Shown here piece after piece: positions 36,951 to 50,517 of a DNA stretch of 64,000 nucleotides. Source of the DNA: Membranipora membranacea. Its lineage: Eukaryota; Bryozoa; Gymnolaemata; Cheilostomatida; Membraniporidae. Within the stretch, counting starts at the first letter, position 1; every line of letters begins with the position of its first letter. The notes under the pieces were generated by a model. The model had not been told where the DNA came from, did no database searches, and saw only the letters and a program-made list of their open reading frames with translations. The translations under genes and the position numbers were made by a program. Where the stretch lies: contig OU612069.1 in the NCBI GenBank assembly GCA_914767715.1, positions 15,745,387-15,809,386 of the forward strand, written 5' to 3'.

Positions 36951-38340
36951 TTCCCCAGGACCGTACCTATCGATTTTTGTCAATTTCTGGCAAAACACCT
37001 CGATAGAATACGCATCGTCACAGGGAGCTAATATTTTATATGAGATATAGGGACGTCATCGCGAACGTCAAAACAGAGTTTCATGCGTTTCTAAGCGAGT
37101 AAGGAATTCTGCCCAATTATTGGCCAATTTCCCCAGGACCGTACTTATCGATTTTTGTCAATTTCTTGCAAAACACCTCGATAGAATACGCATCGTCACA
37201 GGGAGCTAATATTTTATATAAGATATGGGGAAGTCATCGCGAACGTCAAAACAGAGTTTCATGCGTTTCTAAGCGAGCAAGCAATTCATCCCAATTATTG
37301 GCCAATCTCCCCAGGACCGTACCTATCGATTTTCGTCAATTTCTGGCAAAACACCTCGATAGAATGCGCATAGTCACAGGGAACTAATATTTTATATGAG
37401 ATATAGGGACGTCATTGCGAACGTCAAAACAGAGTTTCAAGCGTTTCTAAGCGAGTAAGGAATTCTGCCCAATTATTGGCCAATTTCCCCAGGACCGTAC
37501 CTATCGATTTTTGTCAATTTCTTGCAAAACACCTCGATAGAATACGCATCGTCACAGGGAGCTAATAGTTTATATGAGATATAGGGACGTCATTGCGAAC
37601 GTCAAAACAGAGTTTCAAGCGTTTCTAAGCGAGTAAGGAATTCTGCCCGATTATTGGCCAATTTCCCTAGGACCGTACCTATCGATTTTTGTCAATTTTT
37701 GCAAAACACCATGATCGAATACTCATCGTAAACAGGAGCTAATATTTTATATGAGATATAGGGACGTCATCGCGAACGTCAAAACAGAGTTTCATGCGTT
37801 TCTAAGCGAGTAAGGAATTCTGCCCAATTATTGGCCAATTTCCCCAGGACCGTACCTATCGATTTTTGTCAATTTCTTGCAAAACACCTCGATAGAATAC
37901 GCATCGTCACAGGGAACTAATATTTTATATGAGATATAGGGACGTCATCGCGAATGTCAAAACAGAGTTTCAAGTGTTTCTAAGTGAGTAAGGAATTCTG
38001 CCCAATTATTGGCCAATTTCCCCAGGACCGTACCTATCGTTATTTGTCAATTTCTGGCAAAACACCTCGATAGAATACGCATCGTCACAGGGAGCTAATA
38101 TTTTATATGAGATATAGGGACGTCATTGCGAACGTCAAAACAGAGTTTCAAGCGTGTCTAATTGAGTAAGGAATTCTGCCCAATTATTGGCCAATTTCCC
38201 CAGGACCGTACCTATCGATTTTTGTCAATTTCTGGCAAAACACCTCGATAGAATACGCATCGTCACAGGGAGCTAATATTTTATATGAGATATAGGGACG
38301 TCATCGCGAACGTCAAAACAGAGTTTCATGCGTTTCTAAG
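35770..38340 (+). repeat. 7-monomer higher-order repeat, period 1245 bp, two copies
   Basis: AAGATATGGGGAAGTCATCG, TTTCCCTAGGACC (near 36417 and 37662), ATGATCGAATACTCATCG with GTAAACAGG, GGGAACTAATATT, ATCGTTATTTGTC and GTCTAATTGAG recur 1245 bases apart. The copies separate near 38345, where copy 2 switches to the GAAAACTGGCC form. Confidence 0.8.
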
Positions 38341-41100
38341 CGAGTAAGGAAAACTGGCCAATTATTGGCCAATTTCCCCAGGACCGTACTTATCGATTTT
38401 TGTCAATTTCTTGCAAAACACCTCGATAGAATACGCATCGTCACAGGGAGCTAATATTTTATATGAGATATAGGGACGTCATCGCGAACGTCAAAACAGA
38501 GTTTCATGCGTTTCTAAGCGAGCAAGCAATTCATCCCAATTATTGGCCAATCTCCCCAGGACCGTACCTATCGATTTTCGTCAATTTCTGGCAAAACACC
38601 TCGATAGAATGCGCATAGTCACAGGGAGCTAATATTTTATATGATATATAGGGACGTCATTGCGAACGTCAAAACAGAGTTCCAAGCGTTTCTAAGCGAG
38701 TAAGGAATTCTGCCCAATTATTGGCCAATTTCCCCAGGACCGTACCTATCGATTTTTGTCAATTTCTTGCAAAACACCTCGATAGAATACGCATCGTCAC
38801 AGGGAGGTAATACTTTATATGAGATATAGGGACGTCATCGCGAACGTCAAAACAGAGTTTCATGCGTTTCTAAGCGAGTAAGGAATTCTGCCCAATTATT
38901 GGCCAATTTCCCCAGGACCGTACCTATCGATTTTTGTCAATTTCTTGCAAAACACCTCGATAGAATACACATCGTCACAGGGAACTAATATTTTATATGA
39001 GATATAGGGACGTCATCGCGAATGTCAAAACAGAGTTTCAAGTGTTTCTAGGCGAGTGATGAATTCTGCCCAATTATTGGCCAATTTCCCCAGGACCGTA
39101 CCTATCGATTTTTGTCAATTTTTTGCAAAACACCTCGATAGAATACGCATCGTCACAGGGAGCTAATATTTAATATGAGATATAGGGACGTCATTGCGAA
39201 CTTCAAAACAGAGTTTCATGCGTTTCTAAGCGAGTAAGGAATTCTGCCCAATTATTGGCCAATTTCCCCAGCACCGTACCTATCGATTTTTGTCATTTTT
39301 TGCAAAACACCATGATAGAATACTCATCGTCAACAGGAGCTAATATTTTATATGAGATATAGGGACGTCATCGCGAACGTCAAAACAGAGTTTCATGCGT
39401 TTCTAAGCGAGTAAGGAATTCTGCCCAATTATTGGCCAATTTCCCCAGGACCGTACTTATCGATTTTTGTCAATTTCTTGCAAAACACCTCGATAGAATA
39501 CGCATCGTCACAGGGAGCTAATATTTTATATGAGATATAGGGACGTCATTGCGAACTTCAAAACAGAGTTTCAAGTGTTTCTAAGTGAGTAAGGAATTCT
39601 GCCCAATTATTGGCCAATTTCCCCAGGACCGTACCTATCGTTATTTGTCAATTTCTGGCAAAACACCTCGATAGAATACGCATCGTCACAGGGAGCTAAT
39701 ATTTTATATGAGATATAGGGACGTCATTGCGAACGTCAAAACAGAGTTTCAAGCGTGTCTAAGTGAGTAAGGAATTCTGCCCAATTATTGGCCAATTTCC
39801 CCAGGACCGTACCTATCGATTTTTGTCATTTTTTGCAAAACACCATGATAGAATACTCATCGTCAACAGGAGCTAATATTGTATATGAGATAGAGGGATG
39901 TCATCGCAAACGTCAAAACAGAGTTTCATACGTTTCTAAGCGAGGAAAGAATTCTGCCCAATTATTGGCAAAGTTCCCCAGGACCGTACCTATCGATTTT
40001 TGTCAATTTCTGGCAAAACACCTCGATAGAATACGCATCGTCACAGGGAGCTAATACTTTATATGAGATATAGGGACGTCATTGCGAACTTCAAAACAGA
40101 GTTTCAAGTGTTTCTAAGTGAGTAAGGAATTCTGCCCAATTATTGGCCAATTTCCCCAGGACCGTACCTATCGTTATTTGTCAATTTCTGGCAAAACACC
40201 TCGATAGAATACGCATCGTCACAGGGAGCTAATATTTTATATGAGATATAGGGACGTCATTGCGAACGTCAAAACAGAGTTTCAAGCGTGTCTAAGTGAG
40301 TAAGGAATTCTGCCCAATTATTGGCCAATTTCCCCAGGACCGTACCTATCGATTTTTGTCATTTTTTGCAAAACACCATGATAGAATACTCATCGTCAAC
40401 AGGAGCTAATATTTTATATGAGATATAGGGACGTCATCGCGAACGTCAAAACAGAGTTTCATGCGTTTCTAAGCGAGTAAGGAATTCTGCCCAATTATTG
40501 GCCAATTTCCCCAGGACCGTACTTATCGATTTTTGTCAATTTCTTGCAAAACACCTCGATAGAATACGCATCGTCACAGGGAGCTAATATTTTATATAAG
40601 ATATGGGGAAGTCATCGCGAACGTCAAAACAGAGTTTCATGCGTTTCTAAGCGAGCAAGCAATTCATCGCAATTATTGGCCAATCTCCCCAGGACCGTAC
40701 CTATCGATTTTCGTCAATTTCTGGCAAAACACCTCGATAGAATGCGCATAGTCACAGGGAACTAATATTTTATATGAGATATAGGGACGTCATTGCGAAC
40801 GTCAAAACAGAGTTTCAAGCGTTTCTAAGCGAGTAAGGAATTCTGCCCAATTATTGGCCAATTTCCCCAGGACCGTACCTATCGATTTTTGTCAATTTCT
40901 TGCAAAACACCTCGATAGAATACGCATCGTCACAGGGAGCTAATATTTTATATGAGATATAGGGACGTCATTGCGAACGTCAAAACAGAGTTTCAAGCGT
41001 TTCTAAGCGAGTAAGGAATTCTGCCCGATTATTGGCCAATTTCCCTAGGACCGTACCTATCGATTTTTGTCAATTTTTGCAAAACACCATGATCGAATAC
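38340..41100 (+). repeat. Satellite monomers, mixed variant order
   Basis: About 15-16 monomers, including GAAAACTGGCC (38356), GCAAGCAATTC, TATGATATATAG, GGGAGGTAATAC (near 38803), ACACATCG, TAATATTTAATATG, ATCGTTATTTGTC, GTCATTTTTTGC and TTGTATATGAG with GAGATAGAGGG near 39887. Private states near 39050 (CTAGGCGAGTGATGAATTC) and 39271 (CCCAGCACC) are useful markers. No non-satellite sequence is present. Confidence 0.8.
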
Positions 41101-42523
41101 TCATCGTAAACAGGAGCTAATATTTTATATGAGATATAGGGACGTCATCGCGAACGTCAAAACAGAGTTTCATGCGTTTCTAAGCGAGTAAGGAATTCTG
41201 CCCAATTATTGGCCAATTTCCCCAGGACCGTACCTATCGATTTTTGTCATTTTTTGCAAAACACCATGATAGAATACTCATCGTCAACAGGAGCTAATAT
41301 TTTATATGAGATATAGGGACGTCATCGCGAACGTCAAAACAGAGTTTCATGCGTTTCTAAGCGAGTAAGGAAAACTGGCCAATTATTGGCCAATTTCCCC
41401 AGGACCGTACTTATCGATTTTTGTCAATTTCTTGCAAAACACCTCGATAGAATACGCATCGTCACAGGGAGCTAATATTTTATATGAGATATAGGGACGT
41501 CATCGCGAACGTCAAAACAGAGTTTCATGCGTTTCTAAGCGAGCAAGCAATTCATCCCAATTATTGGCCAATCTCCCCAGGACCGTACCTATCGATTTTC
41601 GTCAATTTCTGGCAAAACACCTCGATAGAATGCGCATAGTCACAGGGAGCTAATATTTTATATGATATATAGGGACGTCATTGCGAACGTCAAAACAGAG
41701 TTCCAAGCGTTTCTAAGCGAGTAAGGAAGTCTGCCCAATTATTGGCCAATTTCCCCAGGACCGTACCTATCGATTTTTGTCAATTTCTTGCAAAACACCT
41801 CGATAGAATACTCATCGTAAACAGGAGCTAATGTTTTATATGAGATATAGGGACGTCATCGCGAACGTCAAAACAGAGTTTCATGCGTTTCTAAGCGAGT
41901 AAGGAATTCTGCCCAATTATTGGCCAATTTCCCCAGGACCGTACCTATCGATTTTTGTCATTTTTTGCAAAACACCATGATAGAATACTCATCGTCAACA
42001 GGAGCTAATATTTTATATGAGATATAGGGACGTCATCGCGAACGTCAAAACAGAGTTTCATGCGTTTCTAAGCGAGTAAGGAAAACTGGCCAATTATTGG
42101 CCAATTTCCCCAGGACCGTACTTATCGATTTTTGTCAATTTCTTGCAAAACACCTCGATAGAATACGCATCGTCACAGGGAGCTAATATTTTATATGAGA
42201 TATAGGGACGTCATCGCGAACGTCAAAACAGAGTTTCATGCGTTTCTAAGCGAGCAAGCAATTCATCCCAATTATTGGCCAATCTCCCCAGGACCGTACC
42301 TATCGATTTTCGTCAATTTCTGGCAAAACACCTCGATAGAATGCGCATAGTCACAGGGAGCTAATATTTTATATGATATATAGGGACGTCATTGCGAACG
42401 TCAAAACAGAGTTCCAAGCGTTTCTAAGCGAGTAAGGAATTCTGCCCAATTATTGGCCAATTTCCCCAGGACCGTACCTATCGATTTTTGTCAATTTCTT
42501 GCAAAACACCTCGATAGAATACG
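41101..42523 (+). repeat. 4-monomer tandem duplication, period 711 bp, two copies
   Basis: TCATCGTAAACAGG (41101 and 41812), GTCATTTTTTGC (near 41247 and 41958), GGAAAACTGGCC (near 41370 and 42081), GCAAGCAATTC, GAATGCGCATAGTC, TATGATATATAG and GTTCCAAGCG recur 711 bases apart (4 x 178 minus 1). The copies meet in a chimeric monomer near 41800. A few private changes (GGAAGTCTGCCC near 41727 and GCTAATGTTTTATATG near 41827) suggest a fairly recent event. Confidence 0.85.
41740..41920 (+). repeat. Chimeric monomer at a 711-bp duplication junction
   Basis: The left part, up to CACCTCGATAGAATAC, is the ordinary form. The right part, TCATCGTAAACAGG, belongs to the form that normally follows ACCATGATCGAATAC (as at 41080-41115). 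The switch lies in the shared GAATAC at about 41805-41811. It is a crossover point in register. Confidence 0.8.
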
Positions 42524-42719
42524 CATCGTCACAGGGAGGTAATACTTTATATGAGATATAGGGACGTCATCGCGAACGTCAAAACAGAGTTTCATGCGTT
42601 TCTAAGCGAGTAAGGAATTCTGCCCAATTATTGGCCAATTTCCCCAGGACCGTACCTATCGATTTTTGTCAATTTCTTGCAAAACACCTCGATAGAATAC
42701 ACATCGTCACAGGGAACTA

Positions 42720-45700
42720 ATATTTTATATGAGATATAGGGACGTCATCGCGAATGTCAAAACAGAGTTTCAAGTGTTTCTAAGTGAGTAAGGAATTCTG
42801 CCCAATTATTGGCCAATTTCCCCAGGACCGTACCTATCGATTTTTGTCAATTTCTTGCAAAACACCTCGATAGAATACGCATCGTCACAGGGAGCTAATA
42901 TTTTATATGAGATATAGGGACGTCATTGCGAACTTCAAAACAGAGTTTCATGCGTTTCTAAGCGAGTAAGGAATTCTGCCCAATTATTGGCCAATTTCCC
43001 CAGGACCGTACCTATCGATTTTTGTCATTTTTTGCAAAACACCATGATAGAATACTCATCGTCAACAGGAGCTAATATTTTATATGAGATATAGGGACGT
43101 CATCGCGAACGTCAAAACAGAGTTTCATGCGTTTCTAAGCGAGTAAGGAATTCTGCCCAATTATTGGCCAATTTCCCCAGGACCGTACTTATCGATTTTT
43201 GTCAATTTCTTGCAAAACACCTCGATAGAATACGCATCGTCACAGGGAGCTAATATTTTATATAAGATATGGGGAAGTCATCCCGAACGTCAAAACAGAG
43301 TTTCATGCGTTTCTAAGCGAGCAAGCAATTCATCCCAATTATTGGCCAATCTCCCCAGGACCGTACCTATCGATTTTCGTCAATTTCTGGCAAAACACCT
43401 CGATAGAATGCGCATAGTCACAGGGAACTAATATTTTATATGAGATATAGGGACGTCATTGCGAACGTCAAAACAGAGTTTCAAGCGTTTCTAAGCGAGT
43501 AAGGAATTCTGCCCAATTATTGGCCAATTTCCCCAGGACCGTACCTATCGATTTTTGTCAATTTCTTGCAAAACACCTCGATAGAATACGCATCGTCACA
43601 GGGAGCTAATATTGTATATGAGATATAATGACGTCATCGCGAACGTCAAAACAGAGTTTCATACGTTTCTAAGCGAGGAAAGAATTCTGCCCAATTATTG
43701 GCCAATTTCCCCAGGACCGTACCTATCGATTTTTGTCAATTTCTGGCAAAACACCTCGATAGAATACGCATCGTCACAGGGAGCTAATACTTTATATGAG
43801 ATATAGGGACGTCATTGCGAACGTCAAAACAGAGTTTCAAGTGTTTCTAAGTGAGTAAGGAATTCTGCCCAATTATTGGCCAATTTCCCCAGGACCGTAC
43901 CTATCGTTATTTGTCAATTTCTGGCAAAACACCTCGATAGAATACGCATCGTCACAGGGAGCTAATATTTTATATGAGATATAGGGACGTCATTGCGAAC
44001 GTCAAAACAGAGTTTCAAGTGTTTCTAAGTGAGTAAGGAATTCTGCCCAATTATTGGCCAATTTCCCCAGGACCGTACCTATCGATTTTTGTCATTTTTT
44101 GCAAAACACCATGATAGAATACTCATCGTCAACAGGAGCTAATATTGTATATGAGATATAGGGATGTCATCGCAAACGTCAAAACAGAGTTTCATACGTT
44201 TCTAAGCGAGGAAAGAATTCTGCCCAATTATTGGCAAAGTTCCCCAGGACCGTACCTATCGATTTTTGTCAATTTCTTGCAAAACACCTCGATAGAATAC
44301 GCATCGTCACAGGGAGCTAATACTTTATATGAGATATAGGGACGTCATTGCGAACTTCAAAACAGAGTTTCATGTGTTTCTAAGTGAGTAAGGAATTCTG
44401 CCCAATTATTGGCCAATTTCCCCAGGACCGTACCTATCGTTATTTGTCAATTTCTGGCAAAACACCTCGATAGAATACGCATCGTCACAGGGAGCTAATA
44501 TTTTATATGAGATATAGGGACGTCATTGCGAACGTCAAAACAGAGTTTCAAGCGTGTCTAAGTGAGTAAGGAATTCTGCCCAATTATTGGCCAATTTCCC
44601 CAGGACCGTACCTATCGATTTTTGTCATTTTTTGCAAAACACCATGATAGAATACTCATCGTCAACAGGAGCTAATATTTTATATGAGATATAGGGACGT
44701 CATCGCGAACGTCAAAACAGAGTTTCATGCGTTTCTAAGCGAGTAAGGAATTCTGCCCAATTATTGGCCAATTTCCCCAGGACCGTACTTATCGATTTTT
44801 GTCAATTTCTTGCAAAACACCTCGATAGAATACGCATCGTCACAGGGAGCTAATATTTTATATAAGATATGGGGAAGTCATCGCGAACGTCAAAACAGAG
44901 TTTCATGCGTTTCTAAGCGAGCAAGCAATTCATCCCAATTATTGGCCAATCTCCCCAGGACCGTACCTATCGATTTTCGTCAATTTCTGGCAAAACACCT
45001 CGATAGAATGCGCATAGTCACAGGGAACTAATATTTTATATGAGATATAGGGACGTCATTGCGAACGTCAAAACAGAGTTTCAAGCGTTTCTAAGCGAGT
45101 AAGGAATTCTGCCCAATTATTGGCCAATTTCCCCAGGACCGTACCTATCGATTTTTGTCAATTTCTTGCAAAACACCTCGATAGAATACGCATCGTCACA
45201 GGGAGCTAATATTTTATATGAGATATAGGGACGTCATTGCGAACGTCAAAACAGAGTTTCAAGCGTTTCTAAGCGAGTAAGGAATTCTGCCCGATTATTG
45301 GCCAATTCCCTAGGACCGTACCTATCGATTTTTGTCAATTTTTGCAAAACACCATGATCGAATACTCATCGTAAACAGGAGCTAATATTTTATATGAGAT
45401 ATAGGGACGTCATCGCGAACGTCAAAACAGAGTTTCATGCGTTTCTAAGCGAGTAAGGAATTCTGCCCAATTATTGGCCAATTTCCCCAGGACCGTACCT
45501 ATCGATTTTTGTCAATTTCTTGCAAAACACCTCGATAGAATACGCATCGTCACAGGGAACTAATATTTTATATGAGATATAGGGACGTCATCGCGAATGT
45601 CAAAACAGAGTTTCAAGTGTTTCTAAGTGAGTAAGGAATTCTGCCCAATTATTGGCCAATTTCCCCAGGACCGTACCTATCGTTATTTGTCAATTTCTGG

Positions 45701-45840
45701 CAAAACACCTCGATAGAATACGCATCGTCACAGGGAGCTAATATTTTATATGAGATATAGGGACGTCATTGCGAACGTCAAAACAGAGTTTCAAGCGTGT
45801 CTAATTGAGTAAGGAATTCTGCCCAATTATTGGCCAATTT
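42720..45840 (+). repeat. Block L, copy 2
   Basis: Paralogue of 33830-36950 at offset 8889. It carries a private TATAATGACGTCATCG near 43624, a perfect TGACGTCA, where the paralogue has TATAGGGATGTCATCG. A lost T in CCAATTCCCTAGG near 45304 makes that monomer one base shorter. Confidence 0.75.
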
Positions 45841-47130
45841 CCCCAGGACCGTACCTATCAATTTTCGTCAATTTCTGGCAAAACACCTCGATAGAATACG
45901 CATCGTCACAGGGAGCTAATATTTTATATGAGATATAGGGACGTCATCGCGAACGTCAAAACAGAGTTTCATGCGTTTCTAAGCGAGTAAGGAATTCTGC
46001 CCAATTATTGGCCAATTTCCCCAGGACCGTACCTATCGATTTTTGTCATTTTTTGCAAAACACCATGATAGAATACTCATCGTCAACAGGAGCTAATATT
46101 TTATATGAGATATAGGGACGTCATCGCGAACGTCAAAACAGAGTTTCATGCGTTTCTAAGCGAGTAAGGAAAACTGGCCAATTATTGGCCAATTTCCCCA
46201 GGACCGTACTTATCGATTTTTGTCAATTTCTTGCAAAACACCTCGATAGAATACGCATCGTCACAGGGAGCTAATATTTTATATGAGATATAGGGACGTC
46301 ATCGCGAACGTCAAAACAGAGTTTCATGCGTTTCTAAGCGAGCAAGCAATTCATCCCAATTATTGGCCAATCTCCCCAGGACCGTACCTATCGATTTTCG
46401 TCAATTTCTGGCAAAACACCTCGATAGAATGCGCATAGTCACAGGGAGCTAATATTTTATATGATATATAGGGACGTCATTGCGAACGTCAAAACAGAGT
46501 TCCAAGCGTTTCTAAGCGAGTAAGGAATTCTGCCCAATTATTGGCCAATTTCCCCAGGACCGTACCTATCGTTATTTGTCAATTTCTGGCAAAACACCTC
46601 GATAGAATACGCATCGTCACAGGGAGCTAATATTTTATATGAGATATAGGGACGTCATTGCGAACGTCAAAACAGAGTTTCAAGCGTGTCTAAGTGAGTA
46701 AGGAATTCTGCCCAATTATTGGCCAATTTCCCCAGGACCGTACCTATCGATTTTTGTCATTTTTTGCAAAACACCATGATAGAATACTCATCGTCAACAG
46801 GAGCTAATATTGTATATGAGATATAGGGATGTCATCGCAAACGTCAAAACAGAGTTTCATACGTTTCTAAGCGAGGAAAGAATTCTGCCCAATTATTGGC
46901 AAAGTTCCCCAGGACCGTACCTATCGATTTTTGTCAATTTCTGGCAAAACACCTCGATAGAATACGCATCGTCACAGGGAGCTAATACTTTATATGAGAT
47001 ATAGGGACGTCATTGCGAACTTCAAAACAGAGTTTCAAGTGTTTCTAAGTGAGTAAGGAATTCTGCCCAATTATTGGCCAATTTCCCCAGGACCGTACCT
47101 ATCGTTATTTGTCAATTTCTGGCAAAACAC
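45840..47130 (+). repeat. Satellite monomers with a block switch near 46.57 kb
   Basis: About seven monomers. GAAAACTGGCC (46176), GCAAGCAATTC, GAATGCGCATAGTC, TATGATATATAG and GTTCCAAGCG are followed by ATCGTTATTTGTC near 46570, whereas at other loci this run is followed by the ordinary ATCGATTTTTGTC and then GGGAGGTAATAC. The switch marks a recombination boundary. The TTGTATATGAG with GGGATGTC form follows at 46810. Confidence 0.8.
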
Positions 47131-50100
47131 CTCGATAGAATACGCATCGTCACAGGGAGCTGATATTTTATATGAGATATAGGGACGTCATCGCGAACGT
47201 CAAAACAGAGTTTCATGCGTTTCTAAGCGAGTAAGGAATTCTGCCCAATTATTGGCCAATTTCCCCAGGACCGTACCTATCGATTTTTGTCATTTTTTGC
47301 AAAACACCATGATAGAATACTCATCGTCAACAGGAGCTAATATTTTATATGAGATATAGGGACGTCATCGCGAACGTCAAAACAGAGTTTCATGCGTTTC
47401 TAAGCGAGTAAGGAAAACTGGCCAATTATTGGCCAATTTCCCCAGGACCGTACTTATCGATTTTTGTCAATTTCTTGCAAAACACCTCGATAGAATACGC
47501 ATCGTCACAGGGAGCTAATATTTTATATGAGATATAGGGACGTCATCGCGAACGTCAAAACAGAGTTTCATGCGTTTCTAAGCGAGCAAGCAATTCATCC
47601 CAATTATTGGCCAATCTCCCCAGGACCGTACCTATCGATTTTCGTCAATTTCTGGCAAAACACCTCGATAGAATGCGCATAGTCACAGGGAGCTAATATT
47701 TTATATGATATATAGGGACGTCATTGCGAACGTCAAAACAGAGTTCCAAGCGTTTCTAAGCGAGTAAGGAATTCTGCCCAATTATTGGCCAATTTCCCCA
47801 GGACCGTACCTATCGATTTTTGTCAATTTCTTGCAAAACACCTCGATAGAATACGCATCGTCACAGGGAGGTAATACTTTATATGAGATATAGGGACGTC
47901 ATCGCGAACGTCAAAACAGAGTTTCATGCGTTTCTAAGCGAGTAAGGAATTTGCCCAATTATTGGCCAATTTCCCGAGGACCGTACCTATCGATTTTTGT
48001 CAATTTCTTGCAAAACACCTCGATAGAATACACATCGTCACAGGGAACTAATATTTTATATGAGATATAGGGACGTCATCGCGAATGTCAAAACAGAGTT
48101 TCAAGTGTTTCTAAGTGAGTAAGGAATTCTGCCCAATTATTGGCCAATTTCCCCAGGACCGTACTTATCGATTTTTGTCAATTTCTTGCAAAACACCTCG
48201 ATAGAATACGCATCGTCACAGGGAGGTAATACTTTATATGAGATATAGGGACGTCATTGCGAACTTCAAAACAGAGTTTCAAGTGTTTCTAAGTGAGTAA
48301 GGAATTCTGCCCAATTATTGGCCAATTTCCCCAGGACCGTACCTATCGTTATTTGTCAATTTCTGGCAAAACACCTCGATAGAATACGCATCGTCACAGG
48401 GAGCTAATATTTTATATGAGATATAGGGACGTCATTGCGAACGTCAAAACAGAGTTTCAAGCGTGTCTAAGTGAGTAAGGAACTCTGCCCAATTATTGGC
48501 CAATTTCCCCAGGACCGTACCTATCGATTTTTGTCATTTTTTGCAAAACACCATGATAGAATACTCATCGTCAACAGGAGCTAATATTTTATATGAGATA
48601 TAGGGACGTCATCGCGAACGTCAAAACAGAGTTTCATGCGTTTCTAAGCGAGTAAGGAATTCTGCCCAATTATTGGCCAATTTCCCCAGGACCGTACCTA
48701 TCGATTTTTGTCATTTTTTGCAAAACACCATGATAGAATACTCATCGTCAACAGGAGCTAATATTTTATATGAGATATAGGGACGTCATCGCGAACGTCA
48801 AAACAGAGTTTCATGCGTTTCTAAGCGAGTAAGGAATTCTGCCCAATTATTGGCCAATTTCCCCAGGACCGTACCTATCGATTTTTGTCAATTTCTTGCA
48901 AAACACCTCGATAGAATACGCATCGTCACAGGGAACTAATATTTTATATGAGATATAGGGACGTCATCGCGAATGTCAAAACAGAGTTTTAAGTGTTTCT
49001 AAGTGAGTAAGGAATTCTGCCCAATTATTGGCCAATTTCCCCAGGACCGTACCTATCGTTATTTGTCAATTTCTGGCAAAACACCTCGATAGAATACGCA
49101 TCGTCACAGGGAGCTAATATTTTATATGAGATATAGGGACGTCATTGCGAACGTCAAAACAGGGTTTCAAGCGTGTCTAATTGAGTAAGGAATTCTGCCC
49201 AATTATTGGCCAATTTCCCTAGGACCGTACCTATCAATTTTCGTCAATTTCTGGCAAAACACCTCGATAGAATACGCATCGTCACAGGGAGCTAATATTT
49301 TATATGAGATATAGGGACGTCATCGCGAACGTCAAAACAGAGTTTCATGCGTTTCTAAGCGAGTAAGGAATTCTGCCCAATTATTGGCCAATTTCCCCAG
49401 GACCGTACCTATCGATTTTTGTCATTTTTTGCAAAACACCATGATAGAATACTCATCGTCAACAGGAGCTAATATTTTATATGAGATATAGGGACGTCAT
49501 CGCGAACGTCAAAACAGAGTTTCATGCGTTTCTAAGCGAGTAAGGAAAACTGGCCAATTATTGGCCAATTTCCCCAGGACCGTACTTATCGATTTTTGTC
49601 AATTTCTTGCAAAACACCTCGATAGAATACGCATCGTCACAGGGAGCTAATATTTTATATGAGATATAGGGACGTCATCGCGAACGTCAAAACAGAGTTT
49701 CATGCGTTTCTAAGCGAGCAAGCAATTCATCCCAATTATTGGCCAATCTCCCCAGGACCGTACCTATCGATTTTCGTCAATTTCTGGCAAAACACCTCGA
49801 TAGAATGCGCATAGTCACAGGGAGCTAATATTTTATATGATATATAGGGACGTCATTGCGAACGTCAAAACAGAGTTCCAAGCGTTTCTAAGCGAGTAAG
49901 GAATTCTGCCCAATTATTGGCCAATTTCCCCAGGACCGTACCTATCGATTTTTGTCAATTTCTTGCAAAACACCTCGATAGAATACGCATCGTCACAGGG
50001 AGGTAATACTTTATATGAGATATAGGGACGTCATCGCGAACGTCAAAACAGAGTTTCATGCGTTTCTAAGCGAGTAAGGAATTTGCCCAATTATTGGCCA

Positions 50101-50380
50101 CTTTCCCGAGGACCGTACCTATCGATTTTTGTCAATTTCTTGCAAAACACCTCGAAAGAATACACATCGTCACAGGGAACTAATATTTTATATGAGATAT
50201 AGGGACGTCATCGCGAATGTCAAAACAGAGTTTCAAGTGTTTCTAAGTGAGTAAGGAATTCTGCCCAATTATTGGCCAATTTCCCAAGGACCGTACTTAT
50301 CGATTTTTGTCAATTTCTTGCAAAACACCTCGATAGAATACGCATCGTCACAGGGAGGTAATACTTTATATGAGATATAG
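47130..50380 (+). repeat. Spaced duplication, 12 monomers apart (2132 bp)
   Basis: About 47130-48245 and 49262-50380 carry the same order at an offset of 2132 bases: GTCATTTTTTGC, GAAAACTGGCC (47420 and 49552), GCAAGCAATTC, TATGATATATAG, GGGAGGTAATAC, GGAATTTGCCC with a lost base pair (47946 and 50078), CCCGAGGACC, ACACATCG and GTACTTATCG. Between them, 48245-49262 holds about six other monomers, including AAGGAACTCTGCCC near 48478. Confidence 0.75.
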
Positions 50381-50517
50381 GGACGTCATCGCGAACGTCA
50401 AAACAGAGTTTCATGCGTTTCTAAGCGAGTAAGGAATTCTGCCCAATTATTGGCCAATTTCCCCAGGACCGTACCTATCGATTTTTGTCAATTTCTTGCA
50501 AAACACCTCGATAGAAT

